From: Scytalidium lignicola
Taxonomy: Eukaryota; Ascomycota; Leotiomycetes
DNA: 14,142 bases
NCBI GenBank assembly: GCA_002812745.2
Contig: NCSJ02000608.1
Location: 1 to 14,142 of the forward strand
Reading direction: 5' to 3'
Made by a program: the position numbers and the translations under genes. Each line of letters opens with the position of its first letter. The first letter of the stretch is position 1. This document shows positions 1 through 8,096 of this stretch, piece after piece. The notes under the pieces were generated by a model, which ran no database searches, was not told the DNA's origin, and saw only the letters and a program-made list of their open reading frames with translations.

Positions 1-1520
1 TATAGTTTATACTCAAGTAAAGCTAAATTATCAAGTCTTTTTGTGAATAACTTTAACTATTCATAATATTCTTTAAGTATATATTTTATAGTTTTATCAA
101 CATAAACAACTCTTAAAGACACAGTTTCTTCTAAGAAGGTAATCATACCTATTCTCCAATCAATTATTAGATTATGCTTTCTTATCCATTTGATTTTTAA
201 TATCACTTGATATGTTCTTAACCTTATAACATTAAAAGATATCCTTTCTTAATAGCTTTTACTATATCTTATATTTAAGTTTTGAGTTTGAATGTTGATA
301 TACTTCTAAACCTTAGTATTATTTGCTAATAATATTAAGTAACTGTTATTTTTAACTTTTATACTAAGTTTAAGTTGTTTTATAACTTATTCGTTAATAA
401 AGTTTCTTTTAGCTCTTGAATTAATCAATACCTTTACTAGCTTTCTACACAATGTTATATTTATATATAATGAACNTTTTACTATTCATAAAGTAAAGAT
501 TAATGTTTCTAGTATTGTTAACTAACATATCATTGTTAATCTCTAGANTTTTTAACGTTTTCTTCTAATTTCTTAAAGAGTATTGTTTGTCTTTTAATAA
601 GATTCCTCAGTCTTAATCTGTTTAAGCTTTTATTGTTCATGAATGCTCATGTATCTTGTACTCATTTTACTATTTTATTTCCAAGGTGTTCCCTTATCTT
701 AGTGATAAAAACATCACTTACTACAAGAATCCCTCCTTCAAAATTCAAAGGGTATGTTGTTACTTCTTAGTTGAACTGTTGATTGATTCTTTATAATAAT
801 TTGTCTTCTCTTGATAACACAATAAGTACTTCTAAAGGTAGTGAATCTTCTTCTAGTTTGTTAATTGTAAGTAACACTTCTATATTCTAGTTGGTTAATT
901 CAACAATAACCTCTACTAGTTCTTTTTATTCTTGTTGAGTATAATATTGCTTAACTTCAGGTAATTGTTCTACTGATTTTCTTAAACTTTAGATTTCTTT
1001 ATGCTGTATTTCCACTTCTAAATAGTCTTGCTAGAAAGTTATCATTAGAAGTCCTTTATGTTGTATATTGTATTTTCTTTATACAATATAACTTAATCCT
1101 TCTTCAATTACTATCCAAGCATCCTTGGGCATCTGATCAAAATCATCTTAGATTTGAGTTCNTTTTTACTGATAAGAGGAACTTGTATAATCCCTTCTTT
1201 ATGATGATACTCTGGAGGTTAGTCTTATAAACGAGAGTAAGATCCTTAATATCAAGTTCATATGCTTTAACAATTACTTCTTCTTACTATATAATTCTAA
1301 AAAGCTAGCTTTTATCTAAGATTTCCTATCCTCTTAGTCCTCTTATGCTAATCATGAGATAGTATCTTAAGACTAACAATTCCTTAGAAACAGGATATTG
1401 TTCTGTTAGTATAACCTTGAAGTCTAGTAGTATAATCATCTAAATTCTACTAACTCTTGGAATTAATCTCCATCTGCCTTAACCTTCATTCTAGTTGTTA
1501 TCTTGAGGGTATCTTATATG
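1..1520. other. AT-rich RIP-like DNA with no recognisable gene
   Basis: By position this should be the pol part of the minus-strand retrotransposon. Minus-strand frames run for 50-100 codons between TAA/TAG stops of the kind made by RIP. I could not find a protease DSG/DTG box, a reverse transcriptase YxDD box or integrase zinc/DDE motifs. Unresolved bases occur at 476, 548 and 1162, each next to a T run. It could be pol mutated beyond recognition, or a nested element. Confidence 0.4.
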
Positions 1521-2910
1521 TTAAGTCTTTTCTATAAGTACAAAATCCATCTTAAGGATTCTTGCTATTACTATGTTGTTTACATCAGTCTCAATGACAT
1601 GATATAGTACAATTACTAAATCTTGATAATCTTCTTCTTCTGAGGAGTTATCTTCCTTGCTTAAGCTTTCTTCATCTGAAGATTCTGATAGGATATCTAT
1701 AATTCTTAGGATTTTCATAACTCTAACTTTAACTAATATACTTGCCTTGTTGTTCTTCTTATGAGTATTTGTTATGTGTTTGGACATTCTACACTTGAAG
1801 TATAACTTGTTTTTTCTTCTNTTATCAAGTTCTTCAGNGGAGATNCTAAAGGAATTCCCCTTTTTGCTTTTTCCTTTGAAGTACTTCCTTCCTTTTCCTT
1901 TAAAGGTCTTTCCTTTCTTTATAATATCTAATTCTATAAAGTCTTTACAATCCCTTTTCCTGTTAAGCTTTCTTCTGTTAAAGTAAGATTTACTCTTCTT
2001 GTCTAAGATTATTTTATATTGTTCATTCCTGATCTTGATAAACAAATCAACAAAAGCATTGAATGTAATAATTACAAGTTGATAATATAATTCTTCTTTG
2101 ATGGAGTTCTTTAGTCTTATCTTAAACTAGTGTATATACTCCTCTTCTCCTTAGTTAACTGATATTATGTATTAATGATAGAATATTATATATTCATTAA
2201 GGCTTTTGGTTTGTCTGAAGTAAGCTAATCACCTTTTAGTATTCNTTTTTTTCGTTAACATTCTTATACAAGCATTTGAGTTTACTTATATAGTTAACTT
2301 AACTTCTGAGGAAGTTAATTACTTTTTTTTTTCTTTGTTTCTTTATTTATTGTAAACTATTTGTTCTTAAAGGGTTAAAACCAAGTTTCTGCTATTCCTC
2401 TTAAGTATATTAATGCTTACAAAACCTTATGCATATCTCTAAGCATTAAGTGATTGTTCAGTATCAAATAAGTTCTTGTCTGAGAAAGATAAGCTTTTAA
2501 CTTCTTTCTTTCCTTATAGAACAAATCTAACTTGATGATTTTGATTTCTTTAAGAGTTATTATTAGAACTTATTCAGTATTGCTTTCTGGTTCAGAGTCT
2601 AGATTAAAGTCTAGACTAAAAGCTCTTGGTACTAGCTCTAGGTCAGGTTTAGGTAATAGAAGTGTTAATTTCTTTTCTACAACTCTTGACAATTTCCTAA
2701 CAGTTGATTCTTCTGTTGACCTAGTAAGTTACTTTAGTAATATAACAATTTTTCTTAATACTCCTTCTTGGATGTTAATTTCCTTGATAGTTTAGTCCTT
2801 ATCTTAGTCTTCCTCAAAGTTATCTTCTGAACTTTCCTCAGATACTTCCTCAAATCCTTCTTCAGATTCTTCTTCTAAGCCTTCTTCAAAACCTTCTTCA
2901 AGTTGTTATT
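1521..2910 (-). pseudogene. gag: Degenerate Gag (retrotransposon capsid/nucleocapsid) pseudogene
   Basis: Minus-strand translation gives three landmarks in the order expected for Ty3/gypsy Gag. At about 2415-2380 a YLRG-like box is followed by WF, as in the retrotransposon Gag core. At about 2225-2190 the segment FRQTKSLNEY matches the family's L-RQTKS-EY region, followed by a KNSIKEELYYQL stretch like the GLK-x-E-IKDEL helix. At about 1850-1750 an EELD-RRK lead-in precedes a damaged CCHC knuckle: one Cys and the His remain, the first Cys has become Tyr, and the Gly positions are charged. A Ser/Glu-rich tail follows (about 1690-1620). Several TAA/TAG stops, unresolved bases at 1821, 1838, 1845 and 2245, and probable frameshifts show it is non-functional. 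The longest uninterrupted piece is 2045-1521. Confidence 0.65.
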
Positions 2911-2912
2911 TA
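2808..2912 (-). repeat. Imperfect acidic repeat at the Gag N-terminal side
   Basis: Plus-strand CCTTCTTCA/CCTCAAA units recur at roughly 12-18 base spacing. On the minus strand they read as Glu-rich repeats of the type EEGFEE, EESEE and EEVSEES. The stretch lies between the LTR and the Gag core, so I read it as an acidic N-terminal extension of Gag rather than a host gene. Confidence 0.5.
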
Positions 2913-2977
2913 CTGTTGTTATCTACTAGTGTATCTACTTTCAAATCCTGACTTATCAAGATAGGTAATGTTCAAAA

Positions 2978-3338
2978 TGTTACAAAATTATACTATCTAG
3001 GTCACTGGATAGCCAAGGGTAAGGTAGATGTTCAAGGACAATAAAAACATATAATACACAAGTAAGTAATTAAGTCCAAGGTAAGGTCTAATAATGTATT
3101 TAAGTTGAACATAAGGAGGTTACTCTTATGTTCTTATAGTGTACTTATATAGATAATGAAATACAGTAAGATCGTTGGATCACCATAATCCCTTAATCTA
3201 AGTCCTTAGATTACTGGATTGCTCTGATCTAATAATCCTAATCACATGACCTCCTAATTGTTAGGTTCTCTGTGTACACTTACTGTGTACTAAGCCTCAA
3301 GCTTACACCAATTAGCTTGTTTGGTCAAACCCATAACA
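2978..3338 (-). repeat. Probable 5' LTR of the retrotransposon
   Basis: On the minus strand the segment starts TGTTATGGG and ends TTGTAACA, giving the TG...CA ends and the short inverted terminal repeat TGTTA/TAACA typical of LTRs. It contains a TATA-like CTATATAAG (about 3147-3156 on the plus strand) at a plausible promoter position, and the Gag-like reading lies downstream in the same orientation. The outer end could instead be 3346, where a second TGTTAT occurs. Only one LTR copy is in the window, so neither the boundaries nor a target-site duplication can be confirmed by alignment. Confidence 0.5.
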
Positions 3339-3346
3339 TTATAACA

Positions 3347-3959
3347 TTTTTTCCTTTAAAAATTGTTTAGTATAATAATAATAAGGAATTCAAAAGTACC
3401 TTTTTAATCATATTATGCAAATATAGTATTAAACTTATTAATGAAAAGCCTTGAACACTTTAAACTCAAGGCTTTGTTGAACAAGTAAATAAAATAGTTA
3501 AAAGCAAAATCAAAGTATAGAAAATAGATAATAGCTCAACTAAATAAGTTGATGGATTAGTAAAGGTTATCTTGGTTATAAACCTTTAAAAATATTTAAC
3601 AATTAACTATTTACCTACTGAATTATTATTCAAAGATTATAACATTTATTTTGAATGATTAAACAGTTAAGAATGTAAAAATATAACTATTAAAATACTT
3701 CAAGAAGATTTAAATCTACTTTTAATTTTGAAGGTAAATTTAGAAATTGAACTATTAATTAATCTATAATTATTAACCTTGAACAATTCAAGGGTTGATA
3801 TTAATATTCAGTTATAGTCAAGTTCTTAAGTTATTATACAATTCAGCCTTGAAAGTAGCTTAGAAATTAATGTTCAAATCACTTTACTAATTAAGAATTT
3901 ACCTGAACAATAATATGATGCTAAAACTAATATTCAAGCAAGTATAAAGGTTGAATCTT
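3347..3959. other. AT-rich spacer with small hairpins, no gene seen
   Basis: No coding signal is visible in any frame. Two perfect small inverted repeats are present: AAAGCCTTGA (3445-3454) with TCAAGGCTTT (3466-3475), an 11-base loop; and CCTTGAA/TTCAAGG with a 3-base loop at about 3777-3793. The CCTTGAA word recurs at about 3847. This is probably decayed transposon or spacer DNA. Confidence 0.5.
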
Positions 3960-4066
3960 TTACAATTACAATTACAATTATAATTATTACTATAATTATT
4001 ATTATAATTATTATTATAGTTATTATTATAACTATTATTACAATTACTACTATAATCATTACTAGA

Positions 4067-4098
<32 letters not shown>

Positions 4099-4140
4099 TA
4101 CTGTTATTATTACTATTATTATTATAATTACAGTATTTCA
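3960..4140. repeat. (ATT)n imperfect trinucleotide microsatellite
   Basis: About 180 bases of ATT-type repeats with substitutions. The longest clean run is (ATT)10 at 4067-4096. The minus strand reads as a poly-Asn open frame only because AAT repeats encode Asn. I do not consider it a gene. Confidence 0.85.
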
Positions 4141-4167
4141 ATTAACAAATCTAATAATTTAAAAAAG

Positions 4168-4193
4168 CTTNAAAAAGCAACTTNAAAAAGCAA
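4168..4193 (+). repeat. 13-base tandem duplication containing unresolved bases
   Basis: CTTNAAAAAGCAA occurs twice head to tail (4168-4180 and 4181-4193), with an N at the same position in each copy (4171 and 4184). It lies at the 5' side of the transposon-derived reading frame. Because the N is in both copies, it may partly be an assembly or base-calling effect at the A run. Confidence 0.6.
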
Positions 4194-4772
4194 AGGCTAG
4201 AATAGTGGAAAAGTACTTAAAAAAAACATGATATTCAACATTATGAACTTAGAGATATTATTACAGTTAAAGTTCCTAAGGAAGATAGAACAACTATTGA
4301 TAATCAACGATTATATGGCCAAATATTAGCTAAACTATACCCTCATAAATATCAAGTTATTACTTAATCAAGAGTCCTTGAACGTTTGATACTTACTAAG
4401 GAACTAAGGATAGTTGACCAAAGCTTATAACCAGACATTAACTTTCCAAAAACCACCAAAAAGGTTACATTAACTGTAATAGTTAAGGAGGTATCTACTA
4501 GCTAGTGAGTTGGTATATCATGCTAATGTAAAGGTTAATGTAACACTAAAAGGCGCCCTTGTTTTAAGGAAGGAAAGGATTGTACAGTATACTGTCATAA
4601 GGATAAGCATGATTGTGGAAGGTTGTCAAGGTTAGCTATTTGCACTGAACGAGCCTTGATTGAACCACCTGAAAGCTCTAACAACAACAGGAGGAAGTGA
4701 GCAAGGGCAAATACCATGGGTAATGCTGTTGGTTTATTAGGTGAAGGAATAGTAGTTGATTTAAACTAGAGT
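4190..4772 (+). pseudogene. RIP-broken transposon protein, C-terminal part with cysteine-rich CXC-type domain
   Basis: One plus-strand frame (for example CAT at 4227 to TAG at 4770) gives a coherent protein reading interrupted by stops at TAA/TAG/TGA positions that fit lost CAA, CAG or CGA codons. The first half reads VPKEDRTTIDNQRLYGQIL then PHKYQV, VLERL and ELRIVD. The second half (from TGC at 4521) carries regularly spaced cysteines, including CFKEGKDCTVYCHKDKHDC, like Tesmin/TSO1-type CXC motifs. From memory, this pairing of a VP-x-x-DR...GVL segment with a terminal CXC motif resembles the region after the DDE integrase in KRBA2/SCAND3-like integrase-derived proteins, though I did not see the DDE core. 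A one-base shift is likely at the A8 run at about 4219-4226. It is non-functional as it stands. Confidence 0.5.
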
Positions 4773-4790
4773 AGCATTCGAATAACCTTT

Positions 4791-4814
4791 CAAAAGTGCC
4801 TCCAAAAGTGCCTC
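4791..4814 (+). repeat. Perfect 12-base tandem duplication
   Basis: CAAAAGTGCCTC occurs twice in direct tandem (4791-4802 and 4803-4814), just after the last reading frame of the CXC transposon relic and just before the palindrome cluster. It may be part of a transposon terminus. Confidence 0.85.
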
Positions 4815-4827
4815 ACTTTACGGTCGA

Positions 4828-4916
4828 TTTACGTATGGGCTAGGCCATTCGTAAAGTGGATTATTTACGTATGGCCTAGCCCATTTACGAATGGGAGGCA
4901 TTTACGTATGGGCTGG
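4828..4916. repeat. Palindromic TTTACGTATGGGC repeat cluster at the transposon/gene boundary
   Basis: Four copies of TTTACG(T/A)ATGG occur in direct orientation (from 4828, 4864, 4884 and 4901), with further copies inverted. Bases 4828-4855 form a near-perfect 28-base palindrome with only two mispaired positions. The inverted form of that unit is repeated from 4864, so 4828-4855 and 4864-4884 can also pair with each other across a short loop. CpG-rich words such as TACGTA stand out in the AT-rich surroundings. I infer subterminal repeats of the adjacent DNA transposon. Confidence 0.7.
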
Positions 4917-4979
4917 AACATATATAAGATGTATATTAAATTAAAACCTGCCCGAGTGCCATAATTTAGAATCCATACT

Positions 4980-7150
4980 TTATCCCCATACATCCTCCTG
5001 CCATCTATGTGCCTTCTTAATCTGCTCCGACCACTCCCTAAGCTCACTTTCATCCCAATTTTTAGACGCCTTTATATAATCTCCCAACTTCTGCCAGACA
5101 CCTCTCGACATACTTGCAGATCCGCAGACATAGAAATAAGCGTTAGACTCAAACAGTAAGTTCTCCACAGTGCTCGCATACTCTTCAACTCTGTCCTGTA
5201 CGTACATTTTCCCACCATCTTTATTAACATCTTTCCGTGAAAATGTCGTGATCGACATCATTCTATCTCCCAAACATTCCTTCATTTGTTTCAGCTCGTC
5301 GCGGTAGATGTAGTCCTCTTCGTTCCGACATCCGAAGAACAAAATTGTCTTGCCCGCTTCGCGTCCCATTGATGCGATCCGAGTTCGTTCTTGGAGGAAA
5401 CCACGGAAAGGAGCGATGCCGCTGCCGGAGGCGACCATGATAATCGGTGTGCTTCCAAGGGCCGGAAGTCTGAACTTGGATTGTCGGATGTGCGCAAAAA
5501 CTTTTCCACTCTGAAGGATGTCATTTGGACCATCTAAAATATACGATGGTGTTTTGAAGTTTGGTGTATTTCTTGATCGTTCAAAATTAGACAGATAACC
5601 AGTTGTGAGGCCAGGGATAAGAAGATTATTATCATCAAATAAAGATGTTGAGACTGTAATCGATATCTGTCTCGGGTGGACAATAGATGACGAGGATATG
5701 GAGTAGTATCGTGGAGAGAGGGTGCGGAGGCTTTCCAAGACGAATGAAAGGGGTAAATTTGTCCAGGATTCACCAGGTTGAACGACCTGTTCGAGAAGAC
5801 GGCCGAGGTTTAGGAAGTTGACTGCACAGAAGTCATTGTATGCGTTTCTATCCTGACCGAGTTGAGTGAGACGTGCTTCCGAAGAAGAAGACGGCGCATA
5901 TTGAGCGAGTGATAGTACCGTCTGCCGGGATACAGGAGCACAGATCTCGAGATAGTATCTGAACAGAGTTTCAGCAGTGGTTGGAGACGGCACCTTCGTT
6001 TTGACTGTTGGATCCAGACTTGATAACAACAGTGGTATCTGTGCACGGCTCCTGAGGTCAAGAACGCTGAGAAGACGGTCGACTTCAGATGATGGATTAG
6101 ACGGCCATATACCAAGATGATCGCCGGTTTTGTACTTTAGCTCTGGAAATTCCCTGATGTCAAGCTCGAGGTGTAGACAGCCACGTGATTTGATTGAAAA
6201 TAACTTCTTTACCACTGGCACCGGTAGTGGCCGTATGGTAGAGTGTGACGCAGCTGTCTTTCTAGATGCTTTAGGATGCGAGGGCTGACCAATATGTAGA
6301 TCAATGAGTGAAAGTGAACCATCTTCTACTATGCTTAGAGTGGGCTCATATCGTTCTGGCCGTTCCTCTAACCCTGATTTCTCTCGGAACATAGAGAAGA
6401 GGGAGTCTCTCCATTCAGTAAAATCTTCTTCCGTTGTACCTTTGGAGTCATCTGCCTTACAAATTGGTATAAGAGCCTTTGCTTGCAGCCGGTCAAGTGC
6501 CGACGTAACAACATCAATAACACGATTATAGTATTTGTAGTTCTTATTGCCAAGTCCAAATGCAGTATATCGCAGATTTGGAAACTGTACGGCTTCATTT
6601 CTGCTGAGCCATGAGATGAAATTAGTCGCATTATCGCTAGGATCTCCCTCGCCGTAGGTGGAGATAATAAATATCACTATCACCGACTCTGGGATGCGTG
6701 AAATGGACTCAGGATCATAATCTCCTAGGTCTAATGCAATTGCATTGAGCCCAAAGCGACGTTTGCAGTCCAAGGCAAGACGATTAGCAAACGCTTCTGC
6801 TGTCCCTGACTGTGATCCCCATAAAATCACAACATTCCGATTCTATTGTGATTTAGAGTATATTCTCTCTAACTCTCCAAGTGTTATTAGCTACTTACAT
6901 CCTGCTGGAGTTTCTCGGCAATATCTCGGGTAACTCCTTTTCTGTAGCCCAAGTCCTTACCCTGCGGCTTTTCAAACCACACATAATAGTAGGGGTCTGG
7001 TCTTCCCCAGAGAATTCCTTTTAGGGAATACCAAATACTCAGAAACAAAACCACGGTCAATGCAGCGAGATCATCTGGTTGAAGCTGGTGGATTTGGGAC
7101 TCTGTTATTGACAGGAGATCTCTCATGGTCTGTCGCATATTCAAGTCCAT
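4980..7150 (-). CDS. NADPH-cytochrome P450 reductase (CPR), complete, two exons
   Basis: Diflavin reductase passing electrons from NADPH through FAD and FMN to microsomal P450s. Exons are 7150-6899 and 6842-4980; the 56-base intron has donor GTAAGT and acceptor AATAG and joins in phase (D84/N85). The model gives 704 aa, normal for fungal CPR. A membrane anchor lies at about residues 27-47. The FMN domain has GSQSGTAEAF (93-102), STYGEGDPSDNA (145-156) and FGLGNKNYKYYN (179-190). The FAD site has RYYSISSS (462-469). The NADPH domain has GSGIAPFRGFLQERT, YVQDRV and YVCGSASM. The C-terminus QEDVWG keeps Asp701 and the nicotinamide-stacking Trp703. By alignment with the rat enzyme, the Ser, Cys and Asp catalytic residues are present. 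ATG 7150 is the first in-frame ATG before the anchor; a GTG at 7189 is not a credible start. Its divergent neighbour is a P450. Whether it is the housekeeping or a cluster copy cannot be told here. Confidence 0.95.
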
Positions 7151-7176
7151 GATTGTCAAATCTTTGTCCGATAAGC

Positions 7177-7230
7177 TTATAGGAAGCACATTGATAATGG
7201 CGAAGGGGGAGTGATAGCTAAGTTTTTCAT
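7177..7230 (-). promoter_or_regulatory. Possible upstream ORF (17 codons) before the CPR start
   Basis: An ATG at 7230 opens a 17-codon frame ending in TAA at 7179-7177, 26 bases before the CPR ATG at 7150 and in another frame. If the mRNA starts upstream of 7230, this ORF would be scanned first and could lower translation. The transcription start is unknown, so this is only a candidate. Confidence 0.25.
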
Positions 7231-7280
7231 GGAGAAGGTCGCATCTACTTATTAATAAGAACTCACTGTGAGCGTTGCGA

Positions 7281-7970
7281 TTAGTGTAAAGATTTCACAG
7301 CCGTGATGACGTGAATCTCCAGTATACGGTTTATCCAATAATGTGCCATAGGAATCATATGTTGCAACATCAAGCGTATTTTTAATTCGACGTTGAGATC
7401 ACAAGGAGAAAATAATTTCATCACTAGATCCGATAACGAAACTTGGCCTAAGTGTTGTCCGTTACGAAGGAAATTGTTCCCTGAAAGCATAAGCATGAGC
7501 AATAGGTAATTTCCCTCTTAAGAATTTGTAGTCTCGGCTTTCTCATCTTATTTCCTCATTTGGATATCGCTACTTGTGGTAATTTCCTCCTAAGAATCAT
7601 CTTAGACATAATGTGCGGTCCAGCAATTAACACCATTACGCAATCCAGCCTGTCTGAGGTAATTTCCCACGATGACAAAGCCACCTAAGAGTCCTAAACC
7701 TTCTCGGCAATGACCAACGGAGATAGTGACAAGGGATGAGAAAGAGGTTGCTGTTGCATTATCGCCATATGGAAGATACAAGTGTGTAAGTAAGCTTGCT
7801 TTGATTAAACGCAAAAGAATCGGACTTTCAAGTGCCTCAGAAAGGTAATCAACTTCCTTAGCNTTTTTTTCTTTAATCGAATTATATATCGTTCTCCAGA
7901 AGGGTCCACTTAACTCTTCCGTAAGAAGCGCTGCCAAAATCCTAGCCTTTCCACTCAAGATAAATTCACT
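7281..7970 (-). pseudogene. Unrecognised coding-like segment between CPR and P450 (gene fragment or decayed gene)
   Basis: I do not recognise this product. A minus-strand frame is open from a stop near 7973 to 7602, reading about 110 residues with helix-rich, Leu-rich character (for example SPILLRLIKASLLTHLYLPY). A donor-like GTGTTA at 7633 and an acceptor TTTCAG at 7482-7481 would remove 153 bases and join it in phase to a second open frame (7480-7281) ending HVITAVKSLH. The join produces two neighbouring LRNG words, hinting at a repeat-built protein. No start codon with a plausible N-terminus is visible, and an N at 7863 sits beside a T7 run within the frame. It could be the 3' end of a broken gene, a real gene with unseen upstream exons, or chance. 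No known domain is seen. Confidence 0.3.
7505..7597. repeat. Two dispersed copies of a 20-base word
   Basis: GGTAATTTCCCTCTTAAGAAT (7505-7525) and GGTAATTTCCTCCTAAGAAT (7578-7597) differ by one base and one gap. A shorter third copy, GGTAATTTCCCAC, starts near 7658. The first two fall within the proposed intron of the unrecognised minus-strand segment. Confidence 0.6.
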
Positions 7971-8096
7971 CTACATAATATCAATTTATATCTATGCACC
8001 TAAAGCCTCTTCATGAAACAAAAAATCGTGTGATAATCAATAAAATCTAATCTCATGACAAAATCAGCCCATTGTTGAACAGCAACACGAAGAATC
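7971..8096 (+). promoter_or_regulatory. Proximal promoter and 5' leader of the P450 gene
   Basis: These 126 bases lie between the unrecognised minus-strand segment and the P450 ATG. A TATA-like TTTATATCTA occurs at about 7985-7994, roughly 105 bases before the start codon. The rest is AT-rich leader. A CRE-like TGACGTGA near 7306-7313, farther away between the two divergent genes, is a possible bZIP half-consensus. No function is demonstrated. Confidence 0.35.

Larger units (their letters stand above)
1..3338 (-). mobile_element. RIP-decayed Ty3/gypsy-like LTR retrotransposon, 5' part, running off the left edge
   Basis: Read on the minus strand, this stretch begins with a likely LTR (3338-2978), then an acidic segment (about 2912-2808), then a Gag-like reading with a core domain and a degenerate zinc knuckle (down to about 1750). 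This is the 5' order of a Ty3/gypsy element. The sequence is strongly AT-rich, and the minus-strand reading is broken mainly by TAA and TAG where CAA or CAG would be expected, the pattern left by RIP. No protease, reverse transcriptase or integrase motif could be recognised in 1-1520, and the second LTR is outside the window. The element is dead. Assignment to gypsy rather than copia rests on the Gag core and is moderately sure. Confidence 0.65.

Noticed and set aside
1774..1986. Hydrophobic Phe/Leu-rich plus-strand open frame
   Set aside because: It is the antisense of the Lys-rich region and zinc knuckle of the Gag relic.
2532..2795. 87-residue plus-strand open frame in the AT-rich region
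   Set aside because: The opposite strand gives a better reading as part of the decayed Gag, in order with the LTR and the Gag core.
3899..4141. 80-residue Asn-rich open frame on the minus strand
   Set aside because: It is the AAT reading of an (ATT)n microsatellite with no flanking coding signal.
1..4900. Possible mitochondrial origin of the AT-rich DNA
   Set aside because: It is contiguous with nuclear genes, contains a retrotransposon and shows RIP-type stops; no mitochondrial gene was seen.
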